Of a DNA stretch of 64,000 bases, positions 10,714 through 21,839 are shown piece by piece (the stretch's first letter is position 1; every line of letters begins with the position of its first letter). The DNA is from Sepioteuthis lessoniana (Eukaryota > Mollusca > Cephalopoda > Myopsida > Loliginidae): the NCBI GenBank assembly GCA_963585895.1, contig OY757939.1, forward strand, positions 37,090,832 to 37,154,831, read 5' to 3'. Both the position numbers and the translations under genes were made by a program. The notes beneath the pieces are model-generated. The model saw nothing but the letters and a program-made list of their open reading frames with translations, was not told the origin of the DNA and did not search any database.

Positions 10714-11515
10714 ATTTGTGAAGCGATGCAACTCCATCTCTGTACAAACACCTCAGCCTTCAATGTGTAATTCCTGTGGACAATTTAATCCATATAGGAT
10801 TTTGGGACAGATCTCTTGTTGGGAGGGGTGTCAGTTCAGAATTGCTAAATGTATTCCAGTTCTGTATCGATCGTCGCTGTTCGCTGCTATCTTTGGTTAA
10901 AACTCAAAAGATATTCTGAAAGTAGAAGGTGTTAGGGGTAGGATTGTTTTTGGCGTGGAAAATGGATTCGATGAGACACGTTCAAATTTCAACCGAAGCT
11001 TTTTGTGTTATCTTCACACCAGTGACCTTCAAGAGAACATTAATCCACTTTTCACTTTCCCTCTGAACAAAATAGCAGCGTTGACTCGGTTCTTGCACCA
11101 TCTTAGTTGTCCACCAGTTTTAGAAAAAGGTTAACCCTAAATTCCAGCTATGGAGGAGACTATCGAAAAAAGCACTACACTGTTAGATGTTGTGACATAT
11201 AAAAAGGTAACACCTAGAATAAATTTGTAAAAAAGGTTTAGTTCCAGTTAACGCATAAAAATTTGATATCGAGTCCCGAGCCGTTAAAGATAATCGATAA
11301 TCCATTTTAATATTAAATCCAGAAAGAGTAAAATTCCAAAAAGGTAAATAAAAATAGTAATATCAACATCGGCATGATGTTCTTTCCTTCCTTTCATCTG
11401 TTACTTTTTTTTAAATAGTAACTAGATTTCTTTTTCCCTGAATAGGACATTGATGGTTATTTAAGACAGGAAGTTGTTTATGGCTTATACCAAGGCAACA
11501 ATCCAACACATAACG
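10714..11515. other. No recognisable feature
   Basis: Open frames here are short and without motifs. Confidence 0.5.
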
Positions 11516-11517
11516 GC

Positions 11518-12080
11518 CCAGTCAACCGAGGCTATCGAATACACCGACTCTCTGCAGAAGAGCAAGACCTCCCCAACGAGTGTCCTAGATATGACACTAA
11601 ACAATCTCATGGCGATGTTCCAGTGATGCTGGAGCTTTGGGGAATGCCGAGTACCCCTTCATAGCCGTCGCTCCCAGGTCCACTCTGACCCGGAATGGTA
11701 GCATCTGATAGGGTCTTATCTATTAATAAAATAAATTGATCTCTAAATGTAGGCAAAAGTGGTTGTGAATCTTCCCTTGAACTTTGATTTGAAATCAAAA
11801 ATCTGTCTGAGAGTTGGCCAATGAAAAGAAATTGATTTAATAAACAATGATACATAGCAATACTTGGAACCCTTTAACTTTGTTGACTTAATTGAATAGT
11901 TTACTTATGCTAAACTGAATTGTTTGAAATATAACTGTTTTTGACATTTAAAGTCTGTACTAATGCTAAACTGAATTTTTTGAAATAGAAGTGTTTAAAT
12001 GTACAAAAATGGATTTGGCATTGAATAACCTGCAATGGTTGATATACCATAAAACCAAACTAAACCAAACCAACACACCT
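11518..12080 (+). mobile_element. HCT element with a foreign block
   Basis: Head (11518-11730), the inverted copy of 10607-10713 (about 11733-11850), core type a (11880-12000) and tail hairpin (12003-12055) with an AAACC end. Confidence 0.65.
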
Positions 12081-12084
12081 ACAT

Positions 12085-12117
12085 ACACGCTCTCTCTCTC
12101 TCTCTCTCCATTTTTCA

Positions 12118-12150
<33 letters not shown>

Positions 12151-12170
12151 CCTCTTCCTCTCTCTCCTGT
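12085..12170. repeat. (CT)n microsatellite
   Basis: A CT-rich run interrupted by short T and C stretches. Confidence 0.9.
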
Positions 12171-12815
12171 TCATGTACTGTCTACTAACAAAGGAAACCG
12201 TGTGGAGTCCTGATCATCAAAGTCCTGAAAGAATGTAACGTTTTCCATTCTGATCTAAAGATAAAACTTCTGACAATGATTCCTTAATCTGGGATTATCT
12301 TTTATGCGTATTTATAATCAGAAGCATGGAAGTAAACGTTTTTAGTTAAATTCACGTGACCTGATTACGTGTTTATATGACTAGCTTGGATGTGCTCAAC
12401 CCTCGCGTATTTTATATGTCCAAGTCATCATTTTTCATTTACTTTTTGACGAAAAGTATTTAGACTGGAGATATACTTTTTTTTTTAAATCCTAAAATTT
12501 CAAACTTTAAAGTTAAATGAAGATATGAGTATGTGTGGGCGGTGAGTCATGATACCTTTTGAAAGAAAGTTTTTCGGGGGAAACAATAGTTTGTGCGAGT
12601 GCAGCACACTCCTTAATCATCAAACCTTCAGTTCTGTAGGAGAATATTTTGCTGCCTAAAGTTAAAAGGCATTCAAAGTCTAAGTTTTGAAGAACTGGAA
12701 GATAATAAAAAAATTATGACGGCTAATTTAGATTTTTTATCAAAAGAGGAGTATCAAAGATGCTTCGACTAATAGAAAACTTTCTGGAATGATTTTGTTC
12801 AGTGACTAATTATTT
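12171..12815. other. Gap, partly related to about 61.1-61.3 kb
   Basis: No gene. The last 100 bp share the motif GATGCTTCGACT with the sequence just before the minisatellite at 61.3 kb. The duplicated unit may therefore be larger than the array. Confidence 0.45.
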
Positions 12816-13420
12816 TGAAGAAAATTAACGTTTGATTGTTCATTTTTTGTCTTGATAAATACAGCGTCGGTCTCGATACATTTTCAATACTCCACGTATT
12901 ATGTAGAAATTATCCTTTTCAGTCATTGTTCATTTCAGTTTCGGTAAATATTGATTCAGACGGGATATTTTTTTGAACAAACCACAAGCCATCCAGAAAA
13001 TTAACCGTATTTCAGTCATTGTTCATTTCTTTCTTGGTAAATACAGCGTTAGTGTTGATACAATTTCAACATTGCTCGTATTTTGAAGAAAATTAACGTT
13101 TCTGTCATTGTTCATTTCTGTCTTGGTTAATACAGCGTCAGTCTCGATACATTTTCAACATTGCTCGTATTTTTAAGAAAATTAACGTTTCAGTCATTGT
13201 TCATTTCTGTCTTTGTAAATACAGCGTTAGTATTGTTACAATTTCAACATTGCTCGTATTTTGAAGAAAATTAACCGTATTTCAGTCATTGTTCATTTCT
13301 GTCTTGGTAAATACAGCTTTAGTGTTGATACCATATCAACATTGCTCGTAGTTTGAAGAAAATTAACGTTTCAGTCATTGTTCATTTCTGTCTTCGTAAA
13401 TACTGCTTCAGTCTCGGTAG
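12816..13420 (+). repeat. Minisatellite, 89-bp unit, about 7 copies
   Basis: GTTCATTTCT recurs at steps of 89, 93, 89, 89, 92 and 89 bp. Each unit contains AAGAAAATTAACGTTTCAGT and GGTAAATACAGCGTTAGT. The same family forms the array at 61300-61745. Confidence 0.85.
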
Positions 13421-14340
13421 GTTTTTTTTCATATTAATTATGATAGCAATCAGTTTTTCGTAGTTATCAAACATTCTAATTCTTTGAAATGTTTTCTTCC
13501 CCAAGGGTTCGATGTTGTTTGTGCTTAGATTTGCTGTATGATATTTCTACCAATACCGAGATAAAATAGCAGCACTCACCCACAGAACAGTTTGAATAAG
13601 GAAATATTATGAAAAATGAACAATAGACTCTATCAGTTACATTGTAAGCTTTCGAGATGTTTTCATTTGACGATAGGCGACACATTGAAAAGGTCAACTT
13701 GTTTATAATTGCTTGTTAGGAATTAAGAAAACGTCCTTCAATTTTGTTTGCTTATGACGCAATAAACAGGTTTACTGCTTGTCTAATTGTAAGATTTTGA
13801 GCCATCTTATAATAAACCAGACAAATAAGATGTTTTAATCAACCAGGGAGGCAGAAATAAAGAACAGGTTAAGATGGATAAATTGTTGATATTTTAAATT
13901 GATAATTTCGTGGTTGCGCTTTGTTTGTTATAAATTTTGTTTTCTGTGCAGCAAAATACGCAGCACTATGACGTCATTCACTTCGCCAGAAATTTGAAAA
14001 CAACAGGCTGTACTGCGTGGCATCTACGACGGAAGCTTCAGTACGAAGATTTCACAATGTTTGTGTATTAATCTGAGAATAGCGTAGAGGATTTGAAAAG
14101 AATTAGAGGGGTCAAAAGGTGATTACAAAGATACGGCAGCCCAGAAGCCTCACTCTGGTCGTTCTGATAAGAAAAGAAATCCCTAGTTTCTTGGTGATAT
14201 CCTGGCTATGATTGATAACAATTCCAGCAAGTCAATAAGGTCTATAGACAGGGACATAGGAATGTCTGGGTTACTTATCAGGCCAGTAGTGAATGCAGAC
14301 ATTCAGCATTTTTCATTTGTTTCTCCTTTTTCTCTAAAAT
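13421..14340. other. No recognisable feature
   Basis: Nothing identified. Open frames at 13476-13697 (-) and 14208-14465 (+) are not supported; the latter partly overlaps the H2B pseudogene antisense. Confidence 0.5.
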
Positions 14341-14345
14341 GGTTT

Positions 14346-14669
14346 TTATTTAGTCCTGGTGTATTTAGTGACAGTCTTTGTTCCCTCAAAGACGACATGT
14401 TTGGCCCATTCACCGGGGAGGAGAAGATGGACTGCGGTTTGGACTTCACGGCTACCAATTGTTGATTCAGTGGCATTTACGAAGTTGTTCCTGATAGACA
14501 TGGCTTTATTATAAATTTCAGTATCGAGATGAACTTATTTCATTACTTTGTAAATGTAGATGGAACAAACTTCCTTTCGCTTCTTTCTCTTTCTCTTACC
14601 ATCGGCGGAACTGGAAGCCTTTGCTTTACCAGCCTTCTTAGCTCCTTTCAAGGTGACTTCTGGTGCCAT
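14346..14669 (-). pseudogene. Histone H2B pseudogene
   Basis: On the minus strand, one uninterrupted reading register of 108 codons starts with ATG at 14669. The N-terminal tail has the H2B pattern GAKKAGKAKA followed by a Lys/Arg-rich run, then SIYIYKV. Codon 45 is TAA where H2B has Gln (...YKV-L-K-Q-V-H...). The register continues with AMSI, NFVN and then REVQTAV, LLLPGE, AKH, EGTK, TKYT to a final stop. Normal H2B has about 123 residues. About 15 residues between NFVN and REVQ (the middle of the histone fold) are missing in frame, so it cannot make functional H2B. There are no other histone genes nearby. Whether it is a retrocopy or a relic of a cluster cannot be decided from this window. 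Confidence 0.9.
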
Positions 14670-14809
14670 AATTACTAACATGTATTTTCAAAATCAGTGA
14701 GAAAGGACCAATTTTTTTAAAATTACGGAGCATGAAGTACTAGAGGAAAGACCGCACAGCAAAACTTTTGTAGAAACTCAAGCATCCCTTCCAACCGAAC
14801 ATTCTTTGG

Positions 14810-15260
14810 TTTTTCTTTGATGTGAAAACTTTCTGTAGGGATCGGATTGTCAACTCACTGAACAACCGTTGGCTTGCTCTGTACCGATAATGATGAAAAG
14901 CACATCATGGTGTTTGGAGTAGTCACGACAATGGTGACAATATGTCTCCATTCATCTGGCCACATCAGACTCAGCACAGTGGCCTTATCAGGGATCAGAA
15001 GGAGGTAATGCTAGCCTAGGTTACGAGAGTAGCTGCTGAAAGGTTTTACGTCCGACAACAGAAATCGCTGCCATAGCATACAAGCAGAAGAACCCAGTGT
15101 TGGCTATAAGAAATTTTCGGCGACCTCGTCACCCCAAACATCTAGCCACCTAACACCTCGGATTATAGTCCCCTTGATTATTGTGTTGGGTATGGTTGAG
15201 CGAGAGACCATCAAAATTCCATCTCACCCGAAAGATGAATAGAATACTGGGACAACGGCA
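14810..15260 (+). pseudogene. Tc1/mariner-IS630 group transposase, decayed
   Basis: Several frames together show transposase blocks: a first-aspartate region (FDVKTF, NNRWLAL) near 14815-14880, HIMVFGVV near 14905, and PPN.SDYSPLDY near 15150-15180, the usual PNSPDLNPLDY region. Stops and frameshifts occur throughout. This is a decayed DDE/D enzyme. Confidence 0.6.
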
Positions 15261-15289
15261 ACATTTACCATCGAAAAGATTCAATGAAC

Positions 15290-15480
15290 TTACACAAATG
15301 ACAATAGTAACCTAATTTTGTTATTTTCTTAACATTTCTTTTGTATACAATCAGTTTTGAGCGTGACTTTGACCGACTGTTTTGAAAGTTGACACGAGTA
15401 ATTCCTGAAGGAATTTCTGCCATTTTTTGATGAATAGTATCTTTTGATTCTTCCAGGTTAATCTCTTTTAATCGATGAAC
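15290..15480 (-). pseudogene. Tc1/mariner-IS630 transposase C-terminal fragment
   Basis: The minus strand reads NLEESKDTIHQKMAEIPSG, resembling the usual C-terminal helix of these transposases. Its orientation is opposite to the neighbouring fragment at 14810, which suggests inversion or two insertions. Confidence 0.45.
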
Positions 15481-15850
15481 CTACTGTTCAGAAATTTTCA
15501 ACTCATAGCAAATTTTGACTTTCTATCCGGAACAGCATCATTCTGACGTAGCATGAAATGAGCAAGAGATATTCTGTGTTGTAATTACAGATTCCTTTGT
15601 CTTGAAAAAATAGTTAAGCAGCAAACGCACTGGGTTAACAGGTCCAATCTATCATCGTAACCAATCGTATCGGAAACAAATGATAAGACAATAACTCGAT
15701 GGAGCTATCATTACTACTTTGCTTTGATTTGTGACTCACATGTACCAGTTTAAAATGTGTAAGGTATTTCTATCACACTCCGTATTAATAACTAGATATA
15801 ATATTCATGCAGTTAGAGATGATTCAATTCAGTTATAATCTATATCAATT
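15481..15850. other. No recognisable feature
   Basis: AT-rich, nothing identified. Confidence 0.5.
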
Positions 15851-15865
15851 GCAAGTCCTCAAGAT

Positions 15866-16018
15866 AACTGCTAAGATTCATATGGCCCCGCATCTCAATC
15901 AAATCCAAATAGGCACCTGTATATGGACACATCTGTGGTGTAATGGTTATCGTCGTAGGAAAGAGACACGGCAACCCGAGTTCAAACCCTGGATGAGGCT
16001 TTTTGCAATTCAAAAGGA
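15866..16018 (+). mobile_element. LINE/SINE-B chimera with 15-bp TSD
   Basis: The 5' 40 bp encode AAKIHMAPHLNQI-like reverse transcriptase sequence in frame with 17440-17480. After this comes the SINE-B tRNA-like part (GGTGTAATGGTTATCGTCG, GAGTTCAAACCCTGG). The unit is flanked by GCAAGTCCTCAAGAT at 15851-15865 and 16019-16033. It was therefore inserted as one RNA-derived piece that includes LINE coding sequence. Confidence 0.75.
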
Positions 16019-16089
16019 GCAAGTCCTCAAGATTTTCTCTTGTTTAATTTTAAAAATTATTTTTACATTCTTAATATTTAACTGAAATC

Positions 16090-17010
16090 TATTGGCTGGT
16101 TGGTGTTTTATGGCATATCAACCCTTGTTGGTTATTTAATGCCAAGTCCAGTTTATGTATCATATGTCAACAGATAGTTTGTTTGTGACTGTTTTTAAAC
16201 AGGATGTTAGAGATCAGGCGTTTGCATGCAGTGAAATAGTTTTAAGTATTCCAATTTAACACAAATAATTCTATGTAATATCAATCACTTGTTTGTACAT
16301 AGTTAAATGGTTTCAAAAGTTGCTATCAAACACAAATAAATATATATAATATTAATAATTTGTTTGCACACATTTAAATGGTTTCAAGTATTTCTAACAC
16401 AAATAATTCTATTAAATACCAATCATTTGTTTGCGCATAGTTAAATGATTTCAAGTATTTCTATCAAACACAAATAAATCTATTTAATATTAAACATTTG
16501 TTTGCACACATCTGAATGGTTTCAAGTATTCTAATTTAACACCAATAATTCAATTCAATTTTAATCATTTGTTTGCACTCAGTAAAATGGTTTCTAGTAT
16601 TGCTATTTAAAAGAAGTAATTCTATTTATCAAGTATTCAAATGTAATATAAATTATTTACACACAGCAGTATGCTTTTATATAAGTAATAATAATAATAA
16701 TCCTTACTAAATGATTGAATAGTTCTATTAGACCCATTGATCGGATTCTAACTGGAACTTACACTTTGCGTCAGAGTGTAACTGGGAGTAAATGCAATGA
16801 GGAGGTACTCCCCATTTCCCAAAGCTTCAGAACTGGAGCCTCACCATCAGATGCAGTTTAGTGTCATATCCAGGATACTAGTTCTATTTGACCTATAGAT
16901 TGGACCATAACACGTACTACCACAGTATCTGAGTTGACTAGGAGTAATTGCAATGAAAGGGTACACCACAGATACGGTTTAGTGCCGTATCAGGACACTC
17001 GTTCCTTTTT
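16090..17010 (-). mobile_element. HCT element, core type b
   Basis: Tail (16093-16160), about nine core type b units (16170-16700) with TTTGCACACA and ATGGTTTCAAGTATT, a head (16725-16880), and part of a second head (16880-17010). Confidence 0.7.
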
Positions 17011-17020
17011 TTCATGGCGG

Positions 17021-17104
17021 TATGTGTGTGTCACCCCCGACAGAATTGTATGTATGTGTCACCCTCGACAGAATTGTATGTGTGTGTCACCCTCGACAGA
17101 ATTG
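17021..17104. repeat. Tandem repeat, 32-34 bp unit, 3 copies
   Basis: Each unit holds TGTGTCACCCTCGACAGAAT. It lies just beyond the HCT head. Confidence 0.85.
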
Positions 17105-17239
17105 AAGCTGGCGATTCTACGGGACCAGCTGACAGGGCGTTGAAAGTTGTATAACCGAACGTTAAAGAAAACCAGAAGAGTAAAATAGGAATTACTTTTA
17201 TACAAAATACTATCTTGAAGTTTTAAATGAGAAAAATGT

Positions 17240-17483
17240 TCTCATTGGAGCCAAAACATCTGTAAGCCTCGATGAAATAAGGAACACAATGAAACTTGAT
17301 GACATAATTCATCGATTATGCAACACTGTTTATAATCAAAACGCAGCAGAAAAATGGACAAATATCTGCAACTTTCTATTTCCGCAGAAAGGCAAGCCTG
17401 GAATCACGAAGAACGATAGAGGTAAAACCTTTATTGCTATAGCTGCGAAGATTCATATGGCCCCGCATCTCAATCAAATCTGA
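17240..17483 (+). pseudogene. Non-LTR reverse transcriptase fragment
   Basis: One open frame ends with LFPQKGKPGITKNDRGKT followed by IAAKI..HLNQI. This matches the usual LINE pattern P.PKKG....NYRGI.L...AAKIY..LLNRI (fingers/palm of the RT). It is cut by the SINE-B that follows at about 17495. Clade not certain. Confidence 0.65.
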
Positions 17484-17494
17484 ATGAACTCCTG

Positions 17495-17740
17495 CACATG
17501 GACACTTCTGTAGTGTAATGGTTATCATCGTAGGAAAGAGACACGGCACACCGGGTTCAAACCCTGGATGAGGCGGTTTGCAATTCACAAAGAGCAAATA
17601 CTTTCGAGAAAGGTATATATTTACCGACCCCCTCTGCACAGGCAGGATGTTAAACAAGGTCATTTTTTAATCGGAGGTTAACATGTTCGAATTCAGAGTT
17701 TTCTTTCTCCTAGACAGGTTGCCTAAGATTGAAGAAAATA
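17495..17740 (+). mobile_element. SINE-B joined to LINE coding sequence
   Basis: The tRNA-like part (17508-17575, B-box-like GGTTCAAACCCTGG) follows the RT fragment directly. The body continues to the CTCCTAGACAGG region. This junction resembles the parental arrangement of the chimera at 15866. Confidence 0.65.
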
Positions 17741-17744
17741 GTCT

Positions 17745-17905
17745 GTCCTACTATTTACCCATAGTTGGAGGGAAGATAAGAGGGTTCATACCTTTCCCAA
17801 GGGTATTAGTGCATTGTGGGGAGCAATAAGCCTCGTCTGTGATTTGAACTCGTGTCACCGTGTCCATTTTCTACGACGACAACCATTATATCAAGGAAAC
17901 CTCAT
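17745..17905 (-). mobile_element. SINE-A/B, reverse orientation
   Basis: The minus strand shows a tRNA-like region around 17835-17900 and a body with ACCCTTGGGAAAGGTATGAA. The tail is missing. Confidence 0.6.
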
Positions 17906-18450
17906 CAGTAAAGGTATGAATGCAACTAATCTCCCTAAAAAATTGACCTTGTGTCACATTCTACTTGTTGCAGAAGAGGTTGAGTAAATGCATACACAAC
18001 TGACATTGGCCAGCAGCAACATATATTCATCAGCTTTGAGATCTGAGCGGACATCGGATGCCTTTAAGAAGACTTACCAAGAACGGGAGTGAATCAAATG
18101 AAACCGAGCTGTCGGTACGCTTTTCGGATAATGATTTTAAAAATTTAGTCTGTTTATTTTGTTGTATCGTAAATATCTCCCGTTCTTCATTGAATGCAAT
18201 TCAGCGATATTTGTTCAGATATAGAAATTTATGTGTCGACAGTAAGTTGTAAATCTTTGCTAGAAACTAAATTAAATAGCCGGGGGATTCTTTACTGGTT
18301 TGCAATGAACCTAATAAACAAATAAGGTTGACATGGAAAAGAATTATTCCGTATTGACTATTTATCTACTAAATAACAAATTGGTATTTCTAATTTCTTT
18401 CTTTAAAGGATGCGATAGAATCATGAGACGAATTCTTTTGATTTTTCTTA
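17906..18450. other. No recognisable feature
   Basis: Nothing identified; open frames here lack known motifs. Confidence 0.5.
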
Positions 18451-19178
18451 GATTTGGTTTCGTTTCGTTTTATGGCATATCAACCCTTGTAAGTTATTTA
18501 AAGCCAGATCCTCTTTATAAAAAATATATTGAATATATATTATTTGGTTAGGTTTGTTTTTATGGCATATCAAACTTTGTAGGTTATTTAATACATATGT
18601 ACTAAATATGATTTTAAAACACATTTTGTAGATAACATTTTAAAAGAAAACTGAACTCAATTTTTGCGCACAGTCAAATGGTTTCACTTATTTCCATCTG
18701 ATACGAATATTTCTATTTATTATTAACTTTTTTTTTTGCTCAAAGTTTAATATTTTCAAGTATTGCTATATATCACTAACAATTCAATTAAATATCTGTC
18801 ATTGGTTTTCGCACTGTTAAATGTAAAAACAGTTCTATTTCAAACAATTCAGTTTAGAAGAAGTACATTTTTTTGTTTACACACAGTTAAATGCAAAAAC
18901 CGTTCCATTTTGTACAATTCAGTTCAGTATAAGTACAATTTAAATGTCAAGCAGTTCTATTTGATCCATAGACAGGACCCTATCAGGTGCTACCATTTCG
19001 GGCCAGAGTGGGTATGGGAGCGATGGCAATAAAGGGGTTCTCTGCATTCTCTAAAGCTCCAGCTTTACTAGAGCCTTACCATTAGATTGTTTAGTGTTAT
19101 ATTCAGGACGCCCGTTGAGGGAGTCTTACTCCTCCGGAGAGAAGCAGTTGGCGGATTCCACAGCTGCAGTCGACTGGG
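18451..19178 (-). mobile_element. HCT element with two tails
   Basis: Two successive tail hairpins (18457-18525 and 18541-18610) precede a mixed core (type b then type a, 18650-18955) and a complete head (18958-19178). Confidence 0.7.
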
Positions 19179-19265
19179 CAATGATTTTTCTTTCTTTCTT
19201 TTTGATGGTTCCAATCTTTCAATTGTTATCGGTAATATTGATAGTATAAAATCAACAGAATAATA

Positions 19266-19442
19266 TATAGGTTTTGTTTGGTTTTTTGTTTAATGGCATA
19301 TCAACCTTTGCAGGTTATTTAATGCCAAAGCCATTCTCCTAGAAGAACAGTAGTGGTACTATTTAAGTCATAGCTGGAGTACGAACTCGCGTACTATGAT
19401 TTCGCAGTCCATCGCTTTAACCATTACACCACGAGGAAACCC
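19266..19442 (-). mobile_element. SINE-A with internal deletion
   Basis: The tail hairpin and 3' body are joined directly to the tRNA-like part; the middle body (CTTGGGAAAGG block) is missing. Confidence 0.7.
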
Positions 19443-19504
19443 CCTAATAATATATAGCAAGAGAATATTTCACCCCTCAACAAGACATGCACTGATTCTC
19501 TTTT

Positions 19505-19770
19505 CTTTTAAAGCCAGATCCTCTTTATAAAAATATATTGAATATATATTATTTGGTTTGGTTTGTTTTTATGGCATATCATTGCTCTTGCAACCTCAAC
19601 AATATTCTATCATTGCTGGCTTGTCTATTCTCTTGGCTCGTGTTGTATAGCCATAATACAAATACAAGCGGAAACATAATCAAACATAATTTACGAACTT
19701 CAATAAAAATGCGTTTGGCAATAAATAACCTACAATGGTTGATGTGCCATAAAACCAAGCCAAACTTATA
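19505..19770. mobile_element. Two orphan tail fragments facing each other
   Basis: A minus-sense tail fragment (about 19510-19582) and a plus-sense tail (19701-19767, with AAATAACCTACAATGGTTGA) bracket about 120 bp of unassigned sequence. Confidence 0.55.
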
Positions 19771-19829
19771 AATGAGGATAATCTTTTTACTCAGGCGGGG
19801 TTTTCACTACAGTTTTAATCGGTAAAAGT

Positions 19830-19995
19830 CAGAATGACAGCAAGTTTCCTTGGGGCTTCAGGACTCTTCTAAGTAAACTGGTTGATTTCAACAGTGCTGT
19901 GGTCTGTATGCTCTTCATTCTTCTTCTGATCTACAATTCCTCCAGTCTATTTTTCCTGGCTTTTCGAGACTCTTCTAATGGCACCTACTACAATT
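19830..19995 (-). pseudogene. R2-like LINE C-terminal fragment, decayed
   Basis: It contains the block GACAGCAAG...TTCAGGACTCTTCT, shared with the three better copies at 50.1-51.4 kb. Confidence 0.45.
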
Positions 19996-20457
19996 GATAT
20001 CATCGAGTGCTATTTACTTCTGGCCTTGTGCCTATTTATGCTATGTTTATTAAAGTGAACCTAGTGTGCTAAAAGTGCTTAGCAAACATCCCAATATGAG
20101 TGAGTTCGATTCTCTCAGGGTGCTTGATACTTCTGACCATGTACCACACCTAAGCTGTTTTTAGTAAGTAACTAAAGGCACTTCGTAACTTAATGGCAAA
20201 CAACTAATTTTGAATATCATTTACTACTGAATTGTGAGTTCGATCCTAACAAGCGTCCTTTTACTGAATCTAAACAAGCCTCAATTTTGTAAAGGGGCCT
20301 TGCGTTGAGGAATAGCAAAATAACTTGTCTCGTTGACCATTGGTAGAGATTTTGATTCTCACTCGGTGTCCCATATATGCACATATAAAATTTCTACGGC
20401 GAGATATCGCATTAATACAATTAAAGATCATAAAATGTTTGAAATCAGTTTTATCTG
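19996..20457. other. No recognisable feature
   Basis: Possibly 5' sequence of the LINE that follows, but I cannot align it. Confidence 0.4.
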
Positions 20458-21030
20458 AATTTTAATCAAAATGGTGCCATCTCTTCATTAAATGGCAAGC
20501 CTCTGAAATTAGTAGACCACATCATACAGCTTGGTAGCAATATCTCATCAACTGAAAGCGATTTCAACTTACTTATAGATAAAGTATGGACCTATATTAA
20601 CAGGTTAATGACCATATGGAAAGTAGATCTTGCAGACAAAATAAAACGGGATTTCTTCCAATTTGTAGCCGTGTCGGTACTATTTTGTGGTTGCACTACT
20701 GAGACTTTAACGAAACGCTTGGCGAAAAAAAAAAAACTAGAAAGGAACTATACATAATGAATGCCGTCTTGAACAACTCATAGAAGCAGCACCCCACCAA
20801 ACAGCAGTTGTACAACCATTTACCTTTCATCTCGCAAACCATTCAAATAAGATGATCCATACATGCGGGACACTGATGTTGAATTAAGGACGAACTAATA
20901 AGCGACGTTCTCCTCTTGACTCCCACCCATCGACTCTGTTCACAGATCAGCAAAAACTTACATTTATCCGCTACGTGCGGACACTGGGTGCCCTGTAGAG
21001 GTCTTGCAAAGTTTGACAGCTGATTGGGAC

Positions 21031-21069
<39 letters not shown>

Positions 21070-21105
21070 TTTATGCTGTTGGCACGACTTGATGATGATG
21101 ATAAA
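20458..21105 (+). pseudogene. LINE reverse transcriptase C-terminal remnant
   Basis: From 20461 an open frame reads FNQNGAISSLNGKPLKLVDH, then LGSNISSTESD, WKVDLADKIKR and CGCTTETLTKRL. This is the conserved thumb/connection region of a family found widely in invertebrates. It is open until a stop near 20755. Beyond this it continues in other frames (KQHPTKQQLY, then ADTGCPVEVLQ) to a GA tract and GATGATGAT tail. Frameshifts and stops make it non-functional. Confidence 0.8.
21035..21066. repeat. (GA)n microsatellite
   Basis: A GA run within the LINE remnant, probably grown from its WRERE codons. Confidence 0.9.
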
Positions 21106-21406
21106 ATTGCAATGACATTTCATAAATATCAACACTAATTAGCAAGTTCTAAAGATTTTCAGCTGTTTAAATTCTAAAAATGTTTTCGCATACCTTTAAT
21201 GTCAAAGTGAAAGTTGTTAAATGCAGCAGAAAGAAAATCAATTGACTGACAGAGGAGTTATTTTCACGAAAAATACTTTTCATCGTGAAGTAATAAATGG
21301 GTGGAATAACTGCATTTACGAATATCTCGTGGGGAAAAAAACTATAAAGGTGAAACGAGTCATTCTCTCAAAGTCAGAGAGCATAAATTACATAATGACC
21401 TCTAAC

Positions 21407-21833
21407 TGGACAGTTTGAGCGGCATCCAAGAACAGGATGTGCAGCTGTGTCTTTAGGCAAACAAAAGACAGTGGAAATGCCGGTTGAATTGCGTAGGTGC
21501 GGCACCGGAAGAAGGATGAGTGGGCGGCGGAAAAACATATAACGGAAGTTTTCAACCCCAGCGGTCAGCCGGAGAGAGAAAGTCTGTCGGCAGTTGGCAG
21601 TCAGCAGATTAGACACGTCTCGCTACTTTTGGCGCTATCCCGAAGGCAGCGGCCTCCCGGGTTGAGAAGCCGACTCTGTATCTGTCTTCCGTCAAAGAAG
21701 CACGAACAAGTAAGGCTCTCTGCAGATGTATCTCAACCTGAAGATAGTGTGTCAATTATAGCAGAAAAGAAAACTATAGCAGAAAAGGAAGGTGTAGCAG
21801 ATCATAGATCGAGAGAGAAAGTCGAACATTACA
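21407..21833. mobile_element. Candidate solo LTR, 427 bp
   Basis: It begins TGGACAG and ends CATTACA (TG...CA). It is flanked by CTAAC at 21402-21406 and 21834-21838. GC-richer than its surroundings, and it contains CGTCAAAGAAGCA, also present in the solo LTR at 62136. No internal retrotransposon region is adjacent. An open frame across it (21497-21898) runs on into HCT and is not credible. Confidence 0.45.
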
Positions 21834-21839
21834 CTAACT

